Under the pieces are notes generated by a model. That model did no database searches and was not told the origin of the DNA. It was given only the letters and a program-made list of their open reading frames with translations. From the NCBI RefSeq assembly GCF_000745015.1, contig NZ_JQNA01000001.1:1736001-1800000 (forward strand): a DNA stretch of 64,000 nucleotides, in the 5' to 3' direction. Below are positions 49,483-59,722 of this stretch, in pieces (position 1 is the stretch's first letter; each line of letters begins with the position of its first letter). The translations under genes were made by a program, and so were the position numbers. This DNA is from Burkholderia sp. 9120. GTDB taxonomy: Bacteria > Pseudomonadota > Gammaproteobacteria > Burkholderiales > Burkholderiaceae.

Positions 49483-49938
49483 ATGACGCGACTGCTGGTA
49501 CTGCACGGACCCAACCTCAACCTTCTCGGCACCCGGGAACCCGAGGTCTACGGTCGCGTGACCTTGCCGCAGATCGATCAGGCGCTGGCGGACCGCGCAG
49601 CGGACGCAGGCGTCGAACTGGCGTCGTTCCAGAGCAACCACGAAGGCGCTCTGGTGGATCGCATCCAATCCGCCCGGACTGAAAAAACCGATTTCATACT
49701 GATCAATCCCGCCGCGTACACGCACACCAGCGTGGCCATTCGGGACGCACTGGCGGGGGTCGGCATCCCGTTCGTCGAGATTCATCTGTCGAACGTGCAT
49801 CGTCGCGAACCGTTCCGGCATCACTCGTATTTCTCCGACCAGGCTGAGGGCGTGATTTGCGGCCTCGGCTGGAAGGGATATCTGTACGCGCTCGAATTCG
49901 CGCTCGACCGGCTCGCCGCCGGTTCGTCGCGCGGCTGA
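49483..49938 (+). CDS. aroQ: Type II 3-dehydroquinate dehydratase
   Basis: A 151-residue dodecameric enzyme of the shikimate pathway. Motifs are [20 protein letters not shown] with the active-site Arg and Tyr, [32 protein letters not shown] and [21 protein letters not shown]. Length is standard. It begins the aroQ-accB-accC-prmA run; the 194-base gap upstream probably carries the promoter. Confidence 0.96.
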   Translation: MTRLLVLHGPNLNLLGTREPEVYGRVTLPQIDQALADRAADAGVELASFQSNHEGALVDRIQSARTEKTDFILINPAAYTHTSVAIRDALAGVGIPFVEIHLSNVHRREPFRHHSYFSDQAEGVICGLGWKGYLYALEFALDRLAAGSSRG

Positions 49939-50007
49939 TTCCAAACACGTCTAATTTGCGCCGGCTGCGTATGCGCCGGCACTTTACGCATTGAAAGGGG
50001 CTTCCTG

Positions 50008-50481
50008 ATGGATCTACGTAAACTGAAAACTCTGATCGACCTCGTCTCGGAGTCTGGTATCTCCGAACTCGAAGTGACCGAGGGCGAAGGCAAGGTGCGC
50101 ATCGTCAAGAACGCGCCGCCGGTTTACGTGCAACCGTCCGCCTCGTACGCGCCGCAATACGCGCAGCCGGCTCCGTTCCCGGGCGGCGAAGCGCCGGCCG
50201 CGGCCGCAGCAGGCGCCCCGGCTACGCCGGCGCCGGTCGTCCCGCAAGGTCACGTGGTGACGTCGCCGATGGTCGGCACGTTCTACCTCGCGCCGTCGCC
50301 GGGCGCCGAGCCGTTCGTTCAGGTGGGCGACACGGTCAAGGAAGGCCAGACGATCTGCATCATCGAAGCGATGAAGCTGCTCAACGAGATCGAGTCGGAC
50401 AAGGCCGGCGTGGTGAAGGAAATCCTCGTCGATAACGGCCAGGCGGTCGAGTATGGCCAACCGCTGTTCGTGGTCGGCTAA
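50008..50481 (+). CDS. accB: Biotin carboxyl carrier protein of acetyl-CoA carboxylase
   Basis: A 157-residue carrier. The N-terminal [23 protein letters not shown] dimer-type region, a flexible Ala/Pro linker (residues about 38-82) and the biotinyl domain with the [11 protein letters not shown] motif, Lys123 being biotinylated, are all visible. [15 protein letters not shown] is the protruding-thumb region. It works with AccC encoded next. AAGGGG precedes the start. Confidence 0.96.
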   Translation: MDLRKLKTLIDLVSESGISELEVTEGEGKVRIVKNAPPVYVQPSASYAPQYAQPAPFPGGEAPAAAAAGAPATPAPVVPQGHVVTSPMVGTFYLAPSPGAEPFVQVGDTVKEGQTICIIEAMKLLNEIESDKAGVVKEILVDNGQAVEYGQPLFVVG

Positions 50482-50608
50482 CGCGGCACGCTTTGCGCTT
50501 TTTGCGCCTGCCGCCCGCGCGTCCGCCCTCCCGGGGCGCGCGACCGATCCTCTGAGGCAGCCTGCACCGTGACCGGCCGGGCGCCCATTGATGAGTCGAA
50601 AAACCGCT

Positions 50609-51976
50609 ATGTTTGAAAAAATCCTCATTGCCAATCGTGGCGAGATCGCGCTCCGCATCCAGCGCGCGTGCCGCGAACTCGGCGTCAAGACCGTCGTCGT
50701 CTATTCGGAAGCCGACAAGGAAGCCAAGTACGTGAAGCTCGCCGACGAGGCGGTCTGTATCGGCCCGGCGCCTTCCAATCTGAGCTACCTGAACATGCCG
50801 GCGCTGATCAGCGCGGCTGAAGTGACGGACGCCGAAGCGATCCACCCGGGCTACGGCTTCCTGTCGGAAAACGCCGACTTCGCCGAGCGCGTCGAACAGT
50901 CCGGCTTCACCTTCATCGGCCCGCGCCCGGAAACGATCCGGATGATGGGCGACAAGGTCACGGCCAAGCAGACCATGATCAAGACCGGCGTGCCGTGCGT
51001 GCCGGGTTCGGAAGGCGCGTTGCCGGACGATCCGAAAGAGATCGTGAAGATTGCCCGCCAGGTCGGCTATCCGGTCATCATCAAGGCCGCCGGCGGCGGC
51101 GGTGGCCGCGGCATGCGCGTGGTCCACACGGAAGCGGCGCTGGTCAACGCGGTCAACATGACGCGTGAAGAAGCCGGCCGCGCGTTCGGCAATCCGCAGG
51201 TCTACATGGAGAAATTCCTGGAGAACCCGCGGCACATCGAAATTCAGATCCTCGCGGATTCGTTCAAGAACGCGGTGTGGCTCGGCGAGCGTGACTGCTC
51301 GATGCAGCGTCGTCACCAGAAAGTGATTGAAGAAGCGCCGGCGCCGGGTATCGCGCGCCGCCTGATCGAACGGATCGGCGATCGTTGCGCCGACGCCTGC
51401 AAGAAGATGGGCTATCTGGGCGCGGGTACGTTCGAGTTCCTGTACGAAAACGGCGAGTTCTACTTCATTGAAATGAACACGCGCGTGCAGGTCGAACACC
51501 CGGTGACCGAGCTGATCACGGGCGTCGACATCGTGCAGGAACAGATCCGCATCGCGGCCGGCGAGAAGCTCGCCTTCCGTCAGCGCGACATCGTGTTCAA
51601 AGGTCATGCGATCGAATGCCGGATCAACGCGGAAGATCCGTTCAAGTTCACGCCGTCGCCGGGTCGGTTGACCTCGTGGCATATGCCGGGTGGCCCCGGC
51701 ATTCGCGTCGATTCGCACGCCTACAACGGCTATTTCGTCCCGCCGAACTACGATTCGATGATCGGCAAGCTGATCGCTTACGGTGCGACGCGCGAACAGG
51801 CAATCAACCGGATGCGCATCGCGTTGTCGGAAATGGTGGTGGAAGGCATTCTGACCAACATCCCGCTGCACCGCGAGCTGATGCTGGACGCGAAGTTCGT
51901 CGAAGGCGGCACCAGCATTCACTACCTCGAAAACCGGCTGGCCGCGAAGCAGCAGGCCGCACCGGAAGAAGCGTAA
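50609..51976 (+). CDS. accC: Biotin carboxylase subunit of acetyl-CoA carboxylase
   Basis: A 455-residue ATP-grasp enzyme that carboxylates biotin on AccB. It starts [17 protein letters not shown]; the seven residues readable upstream are not conserved. Motifs: [26 protein letters not shown] (glycine loop), [36 protein letters not shown]. It lies 127 bases after accB in the usual operon order and is followed by prmA after three bases. Confidence 0.96.
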   Translation: MFEKILIANRGEIALRIQRACRELGVKTVVVYSEADKEAKYVKLADEAVCIGPAPSNLSYLNMPALISAAEVTDAEAIHPGYGFLSENADFAERVEQSGFTFIGPRPETIRMMGDKVTAKQTMIKTGVPCVPGSEGALPDDPKEIVKIARQVGYPVIIKAAGGGGGRGMRVVHTEAALVNAVNMTREEAGRAFGNPQVYMEKFLENPRHIEIQILADSFKNAVWLGERDCSMQRRHQKVIEEAPAPGIARRLIERIGDRCADACKKMGYLGAGTFEFLYENGEFYFIEMNTRVQVEHPVTELITGVDIVQEQIRIAAGEKLAFRQRDIVFKGHAIECRINAEDPFKFTPSPGRLTSWHMPGGPGIRVDSHAYNGYFVPPNYDSMIGKLIAYGATREQAINRMRIALSEMVVEGILTNIPLHRELMLDAKFVEGGTSIHYLENRLAAKQQAAPEEA

Positions 51977-51979
51977 GTC

Positions 51980-52882
51980 ATGAGCTACCGGGAATTGATC
52001 GTCGAGCTGGCACGCGAGCACGCGGAAGAGTTTTCCGACGCGCTGCTCGAGTTGGGCGCGTTGTCCGTGTCGGTGGAAGATGCGGACGCCGATACGCCCG
52101 ACGAGCAGCCGCTGTTCGGCGAGCCCGGTCTCACGCCGGATCGCAGCGCGTGGCAACGTTCGCGCGTGATCGCTCTGCTCGCGCCGGAACACGAACCGGC
52201 GCTGCTGCTGACCGCCGCAGCTAATGAAATTGGCCTCGCGAACGCGCCGTCGTTCACGGTGCGGGAAGTCGAAGACCAGGATTGGGTGCGGCTCACGCAG
52301 TCGCAATTCGATCCGATCAAGATCGGCGAGCGCATCTGGGTCGTGCCGTCGTGGCATGACGCGCCGGACCCCGAAGCGCTCGTGCTCGAACTGGATCCGG
52401 GCCTCGCGTTCGGCACCGGCAGCCATCCCACCACGCGTCTGTGCATGGAATGGCTCGAGCAATCGGTGCAGGCCGGGCAGTCGGTGCTCGACTACGGTTG
52501 CGGCTCCGGCATTCTCGCGATCCTCGCGCAGAAATGCGGCGCGAATCCGGTGTTCGGCATCGACATCGATCCGCAAGCGGTCGAGTCGGCGCGTCAGAAC
52601 AGCGAACGCAACCGCGCGGACGTTACGTACGGTTTGCCGGACGCCTGCCCGAGCGGCGAGTTCGACATCGTGGTCGCCAACATTCTGTCCAACCCGCTCA
52701 AGCTGATGGCGTCGATGCTGGCGTCGAAGGTCAAGCCGGGCGGCAAGATCGCGTTGTCCGGCATTCTGGCGCGCCAGGCGGACGAAGTCGCGCAGGTCTA
52801 CGCGCAGTGGATCGATATCGGCGTATGGCGCGAACACGAAGGTTGGGTATGTCTGTCGGGAACGCGCCGCGAAAGCCATTAG
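51980..52882 (+). CDS. prmA: Ribosomal protein L11 methyltransferase
   Basis: A 300-residue SAM-dependent enzyme trimethylating ribosomal protein L11. The N-terminal L11-binding domain has [35 protein letters not shown]; the catalytic part has [26 protein letters not shown], the SAM motif [14 protein letters not shown] and [13 protein letters not shown]. It starts three bases after accC, so it is in that operon. Confidence 0.96.
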   Translation: MSYRELIVELAREHAEEFSDALLELGALSVSVEDADADTPDEQPLFGEPGLTPDRSAWQRSRVIALLAPEHEPALLLTAAANEIGLANAPSFTVREVEDQDWVRLTQSQFDPIKIGERIWVVPSWHDAPDPEALVLELDPGLAFGTGSHPTTRLCMEWLEQSVQAGQSVLDYGCGSGILAILAQKCGANPVFGIDIDPQAVESARQNSERNRADVTYGLPDACPSGEFDIVVANILSNPLKLMASMLASKVKPGGKIALSGILARQADEVAQVYAQWIDIGVWREHEGWVCLSGTRRESH

Positions 52883-52930
52883 AATAAGGCGTATTGTCCA
52901 ACCAACGGCCTTTCGGCTTATCGGCTCAAT

Positions 52931-54277
52931 ATGCTCCTGGCAACGCGTTGCCCCTTCTGCGAAACCGTCTTCCGCCTGCAACCGGCGCAGCTCGCGCTGC
53001 GCCGCGGCCTCGTGCGCTGCGGGCATTGCAATGAAGTATTCGACGCCTCGAGCAGTCTGTTCGACGTCACCGAAGGCGGCGACTTCTCCACCGCCAAACC
53101 CGTCGAAGCCGCCGCCGCGATCGAAGCGTTATCCGGCGTTCGCGCCAGGAGCCCCGATTTCAGCGCTGAAGCGTGGGATCCGTGGGCGCCAACGCCCGAC
53201 GCCGCGGTCGACAATCGCCTGCTGCACGACACCCACACTGTGCCGCTCTCGCCGGTTTCCACCAGCGCGGGCGTAGCGGTCACGCCGCATCACGCTCACG
53301 CGCACGAACCCGATCTGCCGGCCAGCGCATTCAGCACGCCGGTTCCGCCTGACGACGAACCGGTGCTGGCCGACGCGCCGCTCGAACCGTTCGCCTACCG
53401 GACCGAACCGCCGGCTGAAGACGCGCCGCGGGTTTGGCACAAGACCGATCGGTCCTCCGAACCTTCGTTGGACGAACCCGTTCTGCCGGAGTCGGCCAGT
53501 CTGCATGGCATCCCGGATAACGAACCGCGTTTTAACGCGGCCAGTTTTGCTGCGGGAGCTGGTGCAGGCGTGGCGGCCGGCGCCGCTATCGCCGAAGCCG
53601 AAACCGATGCCGATGCCGACGGCGGCACGACGGCGCGCTTCGGTGCATCGACCGCCAACACCTCCGCAACCGACGACCCGACTGCCTTCTCCGGCGCGGC
53701 GGCCGCATCCAGTGGCGAACCGTTCTCCGTTCACCCGGTGAACGACGGCGTCGATCCGTTCCCGGTCGTGCGCGAAACCCGCCCGGCCGAGCCGCGGCGC
53801 CTGGGCTGGATCATCGCCGGTTCGGTGGTGGCCGTGCTGCTGGTGCTGGCGCTGCTCGCGCAACTCGCCTGGTGGCAACGCGAAACCGTGCTGGTCTACT
53901 TCCCGAGCACGCAGACGCTCTACGCGAAAGCCTGCGCGCAACTCGGCTGCCTCGTCACGCCGCCGCACGACATCGACGGCTTGCAGGTCGAACCGTCCGA
54001 TCTCCGGCAGATCGACGGCCCGCACAAGCTCGAACTGAAGATGCCGCTGCGCAACCGCTTCAACGTGGCGCTGGCCTACCCCGCTATCGAACTGACGCTG
54101 CTCGACGATCAGAACAACGTCGCCGTGCGCCGCGTGCTGTGGCCGCAAGACTACGTCCCGCCCGGCACACCGATCGCCGCCGGCCTGCCGGCCCGCAGCA
54201 CGCAGACGATGATCGTGCATCTCGACACCGGCAACGCGGTCGCCTCCAATTTCCGCGTACAGATTTTTTATCCGTAA
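52931..54277 (+). CDS. Zinc-ribbon and DUF3426 membrane protein
   Basis: A 448-residue protein with a zinc-ribbon at the extreme N-terminus (TRCPFCETVFR ... VRCGHCNEVFD; four Cys of the MJ0042 type). A long, probably disordered Ala/Asp/Pro/Thr-rich stretch to about residue 285 is followed by one membrane segment (WIIAGSVVAVLLVLALLAQLAWW) and a C-terminal DUF3426 domain (YAKACAQLGCLVTPP, RNRFNVALAYPAIELTLLD). Orientation implies a cytoplasmic zinc-ribbon and periplasmic domain. The function is unknown. It follows prmA by 48 bases. Confidence 0.88.
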   Translation: MLLATRCPFCETVFRLQPAQLALRRGLVRCGHCNEVFDASSSLFDVTEGGDFSTAKPVEAAAAIEALSGVRARSPDFSAEAWDPWAPTPDAAVDNRLLHDTHTVPLSPVSTSAGVAVTPHHAHAHEPDLPASAFSTPVPPDDEPVLADAPLEPFAYRTEPPAEDAPRVWHKTDRSSEPSLDEPVLPESASLHGIPDNEPRFNAASFAAGAGAGVAAGAAIAEAETDADADGGTTARFGASTANTSATDDPTAFSGAAAASSGEPFSVHPVNDGVDPFPVVRETRPAEPRRLGWIIAGSVVAVLLVLALLAQLAWWQRETVLVYFPSTQTLYAKACAQLGCLVTPPHDIDGLQVEPSDLRQIDGPHKLELKMPLRNRFNVALAYPAIELTLLDDQNNVAVRRVLWPQDYVPPGTPIAAGLPARSTQTMIVHLDTGNAVASNFRVQIFYP

Positions 54278-54362
54278 CGCATCCTCGCGCGCCCGGCCAT
54301 GATCGGGCGCATTCACCCTCGCATCTATCGTCAACACTGACGAATTTCCGGAGCACAAGAAC

Positions 54363-54863
54363 ATGAGTCAAGTCACGCTGGGTGGCAACCCGATCGACGT
54401 AGCCGGCACGTTCCCGTCGGTGGGCCAGAACGCCCCCGCTTTCTCGCTGGTCGGCAAGGATCTGAAGTCGCTGTCGCTCGCCGATTTCGCCGGCAAGCGC
54501 AAGGTGCTGAACATCGTCCCGAGCCTCGACACGCCGACCTGCGCGACGTCGACCCGCAAGTTCAACGAAGCCGCCGCGAAGCTGACCAACACGGCCGTGA
54601 TCGTCGTGTCGGGCGACCTGCCGTTCGCCGCGTCGCGCTTCTGCACGACCGAAGGCATCGAGAACGTCGTCACGGCGTCCACGTTCCGCGGTCACGAGTT
54701 CGCGCAAGCGTACGGTGTCGACGTGACGAGCGGACCGCTGACGGGCCTGACGGCGCGCGCCGTGGTGGTGCTCGACGAGCACGACAAGGTCGTGCACGCC
54801 GAGCTGGTCGGTGAGATCAAAGACGAGCCGAACTACGACGCAGCCCTCGCCGCACTGAAGTAA
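54363..54863 (+). CDS. tpx: Thiol peroxidase
   Basis: A 166-residue atypical 2-Cys peroxiredoxin. It starts [21 protein letters not shown]; the peroxidatic site is [15 protein letters not shown] and the resolving Cys is in RFCTTEGI. It reduces hydrogen and alkyl peroxides using thioredoxin. The start is preceded by GGAG about nine bases upstream. A strong hairpin without a U-tract follows the gene. Confidence 0.95.
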   Translation: MSQVTLGGNPIDVAGTFPSVGQNAPAFSLVGKDLKSLSLADFAGKRKVLNIVPSLDTPTCATSTRKFNEAAAKLTNTAVIVVSGDLPFAASRFCTTEGIENVVTASTFRGHEFAQAYGVDVTSGPLTGLTARAVVVLDEHDKVVHAELVGEIKDEPNYDAALAALK

Positions 54864-54884
54864 AACCTTCGCGCACGAACCCCG

Positions 54885-54907
54885 GCGCCGCGCTTCATGC
54901 GCGGCGC
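54885..54907 (+). terminator. Strong hairpin after tpx
   Basis: A perfect 9-bp stem GCGCCGCGC / GCGCGGCGC with loop TTCAT lies 22 bases after the tpx stop. There is no T-tract, so it may be a pause or stability element rather than a full terminator. Confidence 0.45.
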
Positions 54908-54956
54908 TGTCGTATCGTCGCGCGCTTTCTCTATTGTTTTCACAGGAACCCTCGCC

Positions 54957-55895
54957 TTGGCTACGCTGATTTGCGGCTCGCTCGCCTACGACAACATCAT
55001 GACTTTCGAAGGCCGCTTCCGGGAGCACATCCTGCCGGAGCAGGTCCATATCCTGAACGTGAGCTTCCTGGTGCCGACCATGCGCCGCGAGTTCGGCGGC
55101 TGCGCGGGCAACATGGCTTACGCGCTGCATCTGCTGGGCGGCGACGCGCGCATCATGGGCACGCTCGGCGCGGTCGACGCGCAGTTGTACATGGACCGCT
55201 TCACGGCGCTCGGCCTGTCGACGGAAAACGTGCTGGTGGTGCCGGACACGCACTCCGCCCAGGCGATGATCACCACGGACCTCGAGAACAACCAGATCGC
55301 CGCGTTCCATCCGGGCGCGATGATGCAGTCGCATCTGAATCGCGCCGATGAAGCAAAAGGCATCACGCTCGCGATCGTCGGACCCGACGGCTTCGACGGC
55401 ATGGTCCAGCATTCGGAGCACCTGGCCGCTGCGGGCGTGCCGTTCGTCTTCGATCCGGGTCAAGGTTTGCCGCTGTTCGACGGCGCGACACTGCGGCGCA
55501 TGATTGAACTTGCTACTTATGTAGCTGTCAACGATTACGAAGCCAAACTGGTGAGCAACAAAACGGGTTGGTCGATCGAAGAGATCGCCGGCAAGGTCGA
55601 AGCGCTGATCGTCACGCTCGGCGAGCAGGGTTCGCAGATCCATCATGCCGGCGGCGTCGAAGACATTCCGCCGGTCAAGGCACAGCAAGTGCTCGATCCG
55701 ACCGGTTGCGGCGACGCGTTTCGCGGCGGCTTGCTGTACGGCATCGAGAACAAGCTCGGCTGGGCAACCACCGGCCGTCTGGCGAGCCTGATGGGCGCGC
55801 TGAAGATCGAATGCCAGGGCCCGCAAAACTACGCGCCCACGCGGGCGGAGATCAACGAACGGTTCAAGCAGGCGTTCGGATACGACCTGCCGTAA
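54957..55895 (+). CDS. PfkB-family carbohydrate/adenosine kinase
   Basis: A 312-residue ribokinase-fold enzyme. I chose the TTG at 54957 (ATLICGSLAYDNIMTFEGRF), preceded by AGGA about nine bases upstream; the 20 residues readable before it are not conserved. PfkB motifs are FGGCAGNMAYALHLLGG and the C-terminal ATP/anion-hole sequence DPTGCGDAFRGGLLYGI with the catalytic Asp. Close relatives are annotated as adenosine kinase-like; the substrate is not proven. Confidence 0.9.
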   Translation: MATLICGSLAYDNIMTFEGRFREHILPEQVHILNVSFLVPTMRREFGGCAGNMAYALHLLGGDARIMGTLGAVDAQLYMDRFTALGLSTENVLVVPDTHSAQAMITTDLENNQIAAFHPGAMMQSHLNRADEAKGITLAIVGPDGFDGMVQHSEHLAAAGVPFVFDPGQGLPLFDGATLRRMIELATYVAVNDYEAKLVSNKTGWSIEEIAGKVEALIVTLGEQGSQIHHAGGVEDIPPVKAQQVLDPTGCGDAFRGGLLYGIENKLGWATTGRLASLMGALKIECQGPQNYAPTRAEINERFKQAFGYDLP

Positions 55896-55920
55896 TACCG
55901 AAAGCTATTGGAGTTAGGGA

Positions 55921-56397
55921 ATGAGAACAACGAGTCGCCTGGTCGTGGCCGCTTTGATCGCCGGTTCACTGGCCATGTCGGGGTGTGCGTATAACAGCAG
56001 TTCCGCCGACGTCTATACGGCGTCGCAAGCGCAGCGCGAAGAAACGGTCCGCATGGGCACGGTCGACAGCGTGCGCGCCGTCAAGATCAGTTCGAACAAC
56101 GGTCAGCCGAGCGGCCTCGGCGCAATCGGCGGTGGCGCGTTGGGTGCGGTGGCCGGCAGTGCGCTCGGCGGCGGCCGCGGTTCGATCGTCACGGGCATCA
56201 TCGGCGGCCTCGCGGGTGCCGTCGCCGGCAATGCGGTCGAGAACGGCGTGGCGGTACACGACGGCCTCGAGATCACCGTGCGACTCGATAACGGCGACAT
56301 GCGCGCCATCACGCAGAGCGCCACCGGCGAGATCTTCCGTGCCGGCGACCGCGTGCGACTCCTGTCGAGCGGCGGCGTGACGCGCGTCACGCACTAA
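55921..56397 (+). CDS. Glycine-zipper 2TM-domain outer-membrane lipoprotein (SlyB/Pcp-like)
   Basis: A 158-residue lipoprotein: signal peptide with lipobox MSGC (Cys22), then a linker and the glycine-zipper segment GLGAIGGGALGAVAGSALGGG...GIIGGLAGAVAGNAVE, followed by a beta-rich domain (LEITVRLDNGDMRAITQ, FRAGDRVRLL). It resembles SlyB/Pcp, envelope-integrity lipoproteins. GGAG lies before the ATG. A terminator follows. Confidence 0.9.
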   Translation: MRTTSRLVVAALIAGSLAMSGCAYNSSSADVYTASQAQREETVRMGTVDSVRAVKISSNNGQPSGLGAIGGGALGAVAGSALGGGRGSIVTGIIGGLAGAVAGNAVENGVAVHDGLEITVRLDNGDMRAITQSATGEIFRAGDRVRLLSSGGVTRVTH

Positions 56398-56449
56398 AGT
56401 TTCCCCTCTCGCGCGGCAAGGCTCAGGCCACCGCCGCGGCGACCTCACA

Positions 56450-56482
56450 CGCATGCCCTCCCCTGTGCATGCGTTTTTTTTC
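56450..56482 (+). terminator. Terminator after the glycine-zipper lipoprotein gene
   Basis: Perfect 8-bp stem ACGCATGC / GCATGCGT with a 10-base loop and T8. Confidence 0.88.
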
Positions 56483-56563
56483 GCCCGCAGGTTTCAGCTT
56501 TGGCCAGCGATGCCTGGCAAACGCAGCGCGCCGGGCAGCAGGTTTCAGGTCCAGACGCCAGGC

Positions 56564-56600
56564 AAAAAAAAGTCCCGTCGCCGGAAACCGGCAACGGGAC
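56564..56600 (-). terminator. Terminator of the histone H1-like gene
   Basis: On the minus strand GTCCCGTTGCCGG-TTT-CCGGCGACGGGAC (13-bp stem with one mismatch) is followed by eight T. It lies 98 bases after the stop codon of the histone-like gene. Confidence 0.92.
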
Positions 56601-56697
56601 CCTGACCGAGTAACGCTCTCAACCTACCTTAAGCGCCACTCGATCATCGGACACATCGCGCGATGTGTCGAAGTACTTCTCAAGCTCAAGCTACCGC

Positions 56698-57384
56698 TTA
56701 CGGACGGCTGCCCGTCGGGAACGGCCATGCTGCTGCCGGGTTCAGCGCGGTCTTCACCGTCGCTGCCGGTGCTGCGCTCGTGACGGACGTCGCTGCGGGT
56801 GCCGGTGCAGCCTTCTTGGCAACAGCCTTCTTCGCAGGAGCAGCCTTCTTCGCAGGAGCGGCAGCCTTCTTCGCCGGTGCAGCCTTCTTCGCGGGAGCGG
56901 CCTTCTTGGCAGCGGGAGCAGCCTTCTTCGCAGCAGGCGCAGCCTTCTTGGCAACAGCCTTCTTCGCAGCAGGCGCTGCCTTCTTCGCGGCAGCCTTCTT
57001 GGCAGGCGCAGCCTTCTTCGCAGCAGCCTTCTTAGCCGGTGCAGCCTTCTTCGCTGCGGCCTTCTTGGCCGGCGCTGCCTTCTTCGCTGCAACCTTCTTC
57101 ACTGCGACTTTCTTTGCCGGTGCTGCTTTCTTCGCCGGCGCTGCCTTCTTTGCTGCAACCTTCTTCACTGCGACTTTCTTTGCAGCAACCTTCTTGGCCG
57201 GAGCAGCTTTCTTCGCTGCAACCTTCTTCGCCGGTGCTGCCTTCTTCGCTGCAACCTTCTTCACTGCGACTTTCTTAACAGCGACTTTCTTCGCCGGAGC
57301 AGCCTTCTTAGCCGGCGCAGCCTTCTTTGCTACAACCTTCTTGGCTGCGGGTTTCTTAGCGACTGCTTTCTTGATAGTTGCCAT
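56698..57384 (-). CDS. Histone H1-like DNA-binding protein (Ala/Lys repeat)
   Basis: A 228-residue protein made almost entirely of AAKKAAPAKK- and VAAKK/VAVKK-type repeats, like Bordetella BpH1 and eukaryotic H1 tails. It ends with a non-repetitive, alanine-rich segment (SVTSAAPAATVKTALNPAAAWPF). The strong AAGGAG suits the second Met (57384), spacing six. It probably compacts DNA non-specifically. The repetitive coding sequence is prone to length change. It is downstream of nrdB on the same strand. Confidence 0.9.
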   Translation of the reverse strand: MATIKKAVAKKPAAKKVVAKKAAPAKKAAPAKKVAVKKVAVKKVAAKKAAPAKKVAAKKAAPAKKVAAKKVAVKKVAAKKAAPAKKAAPAKKVAVKKVAAKKAAPAKKAAAKKAAPAKKAAAKKAAPAKKAAAKKAAPAAKKAVAKKAAPAAKKAAPAAKKAAPAKKAAPAKKAAAPAKKAAPAKKAVAKKAAPAPAATSVTSAAPAATVKTALNPAAAWPFPTGSRP

Positions 57385-57414
57385 CATTTTCTCCTTCAGG
57401 TTTTCAGATGAGAG

Positions 57415-57741
57415 TCAGTTCAAACACCACCCTTCGTCAAAACCCGCTTCCCGCGGACGCTTCTCAGGGCGCGCGCTACGAAGCGAGCTATTCATCGGCG
57501 TACGCAGGTGCTGCGCGCTTACGCTAATGAATGCGGTAAGGCGCGCCGTGCCGAAAGGCACCGCGCGCCAGATCTGTTCGGCGTTGAAACTCAACGCCGG
57601 CAATTGCTTGATCGGGCCGCCGGCGATCACGCCGACGGCTTTTTCCGGAGGGAAGTTTGCCCATCCCACTGAAGGGTTCGCAAAGTGCCAGTCATGTTTG
57701 TGGGCCGCGAAGGCACGCGGCGCACCGGGCAAGCTTTGCAT
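57415..57741 (-). CDS. Possible small hypothetical protein
   Basis: An open frame of 108 codons with partly GC3-biased codons lies between nrdB and the histone gene (the gap is over 400 bases). It starts MQSLPGAPRAFAAHKHD; an AGGAG lies upstream but 13 bases away, too far to be convincing. I see no domain, signal peptide or membrane segment. It may be chance coding; nothing else is visible in 57388-57827. Confidence 0.25.
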   Translation of the reverse strand: MQSLPGAPRAFAAHKHDWHFANPSVGWANFPPEKAVGVIAGGPIKQLPALSFNAEQIWRAVPFGTARLTAFISVSAQHLRTPMNSSLRSARPEKRPREAGFDEGWCLN

Positions 57742-57827
57742 CAGGCGGTTCTGCTCCTAACCAAAATTGCCGCGGCGAAGGCCTGCGGCATCCCCATCAA
57801 TGAATGCATCTGCAGCACGAACCCGGA

Positions 57828-59060
57828 TCACTCCCAGGTCAGCGCGCCGCCAGTCTGATATTCGATCACTCGCGTCTCGAAGAAGTTGCGTTCCTTCTTC
57901 AGGTCGATCATTTCGCTCATCCACGGGAACGGGTTTTCCTCGTTCGGGTACAGCGGATCGAGACCGATCTGCTGGCAACGGCGGTTGCAGATGAAGCGCA
58001 GATAGCTCTTGAACATCGACGCGTTGAGGCCGAGCACCCCGCGCGGCATCGTGTCTTCCGCGTAACGATATTCGAGTTCGACCGCTTGCTTGAAGATCTC
58101 GCGGATGTCCGCGCGGAACTCAGCCGTCCAGAGTTGCGGGTTTTCGAGTTTGATCTGGTTGATCAGGTCGATGCCGAAATTGCAGTGCATCGACTCGTCG
58201 CGCAGGATGTATTGGTACTGTTCCGCCGCGCCGGTCATCTTGTTCTGACGGCCGAGCGCCAGGATTTGCGTGAAGCCGACGTAGAAGAACAGGCCTTCCA
58301 TCACACAGGCGAACACGATCAGCGAGCGCAGCAGCGTCTGGTCTGTCTCGAGCGTACCGGTCTTGAAGCCCGGATCGGTCAGCACATTGATGTACGGAAT
58401 CAGGAATTCGTCTTTCGCGCGGATCGAGGCAACTTCGTGATACGCGTTGAAGATTTCGCCTTCGTCGAGGCCCAGCGATTCGACGATGTACTGGTAAGCG
58501 TGCGTGTGGATCGCCTCTTCGAACGCCTGGCGCAGCAGGAACTGGCGGCATTCGGGCGCCGTGATGTGGCGGTAGGTGCCCAGCACGATGTTATTGGCGG
58601 CCAGCGAATCCGCTGTCACGAAGAAGCCCAGGTTGCGCTTGACGATGCGGCGCTCGTCTTCGGTCAGACCGTTCGGGTCTTTCCACAAGGCGATGTCGCG
58701 CGACATGTTCACTTCTTGCGGCATCCAGTGGTTGGCGCAACCCGCCAGGTATTTTTCCCAGGCCCACTTGTATTTGAACGGCACCAACTGATTGACGTCG
58801 GTCTGGCCGTTGATGATGCGCTTGTCGGCGACGTTGACCCGCGCTTCGGAAACGGCAGCCGTTCCAGCAGCATGAGCCGCGGCGATACCGCTTTCGAAAA
58901 CATCTTGAGGAGCGAAGACGTTTCGATCCGAGGGAGCATGAGGAGCGGAACGCATTCCGACTTGCGAACCGACAGCCGATCCCGCAGCGCTGCGCAACAC
59001 ATCTTGTTGCGCGCCGCTCGAGGGAGGTACGGCAGTGATCTCGTCATCCCAGTTAAGCAT
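57828..59060 (-). CDS. nrdB: Ribonucleoside-diphosphate reductase, beta subunit
   Basis: A 410-residue R2 protein holding the dinuclear metal site of class I reductase. Ligands visible are Asp151 (FFVTADS), Glu182 and His185 ([10 protein letters not shown]), Glu255 (VMEG), Glu289 and His292 (RDESMH). Tyr189 sits four residues after His185, at the radical-Tyr position. The overall sequence resembles Chlamydia R2, but both the Asp and the Tyr are as in class Ia. The first 90 residues are a variable extension. The ATG at 59060 has GGTGA upstream. It is separated from nrdA by 849 bases. Confidence 0.94.
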   Translation of the reverse strand: MLNWDDEITAVPPSSGAQQDVLRSAAGSAVGSQVGMRSAPHAPSDRNVFAPQDVFESGIAAAHAAGTAAVSEARVNVADKRIINGQTDVNQLVPFKYKWAWEKYLAGCANHWMPQEVNMSRDIALWKDPNGLTEDERRIVKRNLGFFVTADSLAANNIVLGTYRHITAPECRQFLLRQAFEEAIHTHAYQYIVESLGLDEGEIFNAYHEVASIRAKDEFLIPYINVLTDPGFKTGTLETDQTLLRSLIVFACVMEGLFFYVGFTQILALGRQNKMTGAAEQYQYILRDESMHCNFGIDLINQIKLENPQLWTAEFRADIREIFKQAVELEYRYAEDTMPRGVLGLNASMFKSYLRFICNRRCQQIGLDPLYPNEENPFPWMSEMIDLKKERNFFETRVIEYQTGGALTWE

Positions 59061-59338
59061 AAATGTCACCATCAATTTAGAACGGTTTGTACCATCTTTT
59101 CACGAGCGATAAAAGAGTTCGCTGATGAAAAATCCTGTTTTCGATTCGCGTTGCTACGTTCATACAACACTTTGTTCAACAGACTGTGTGAGTCGCCTCG
59201 CGTGAAGCGTGTTGAACGTGTGTCGTCGAGGTGCTTCGCGAGCTCGAAGAGCAACGTGTCGATGCGACGTTTCGCTGCTCTATCTATCTGTATTGCGGAG
59301 TGCGTTTGCAGCATCTTGCGGTTGCGTTTTGCTGTGTC

Positions 59339-59381
59339 GCGTTGCTCGTTGCGTTGCTATCTGCGTTGCTCGTTGCGTTGC
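59339..59381 (-). repeat. 19-bp direct repeat in the nrdA-nrdB spacer
   Basis: Two identical 19-base copies GCGTTGCTCGTTGCGTTGC (59339-59357 and 59363-59381), period 24. On the nrd mRNA strand they read as CAACGC-rich, G-poor sequence. The whole spacer (59061-59909) has no credible gene. Confidence 0.75.
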
Positions 59382-59722
59382 TTTTCGCGTTCGTCCGCAG
59401 AGGTCTCGCGGTGCTGCTGCGACTCTCTGCTACGCGTCTGCGTTTCGCTTGCGTTCGTCTATCTCTGCTTGCGTCCGCGCCCGCGTCTGTCTGTTCGTCA
59501 GCGCAAGCGAAGTGAAGTTCAATGTCGTGTCGAGCGATGCATCGGGCCGGCTGCGTTGATCGGCCCATCGATCGAAGCGTTTGCTCAAGCGCGCTGTGCC
59601 GCGCGCTTCGTCGGGTGTTGCCGACTGCTGACTACTGGCTGCTGATCTACCACTGAGGCCTCTCCGAGTTTCCACCGACCCGGCGCCTCGCGACTTCAGT
59701 CGCCTGCCCTGCTTCACTGCCC

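Noticed and set aside
57828..59060. NrdB as a class Ic (Mn/Fe, tyrosine-free) reductase because of its similarity to Chlamydia R2
   Set aside because: The residue four positions after the first metal-binding His is Tyr189, not Phe, and the first ligand is Asp151, not Glu. These are class Ia residues.
59072..59314. 80-codon frame just before nrdB
   Set aside because: Codon use is not like genes here, there is no Shine-Dalgarno, and it lies in the repetitive spacer.
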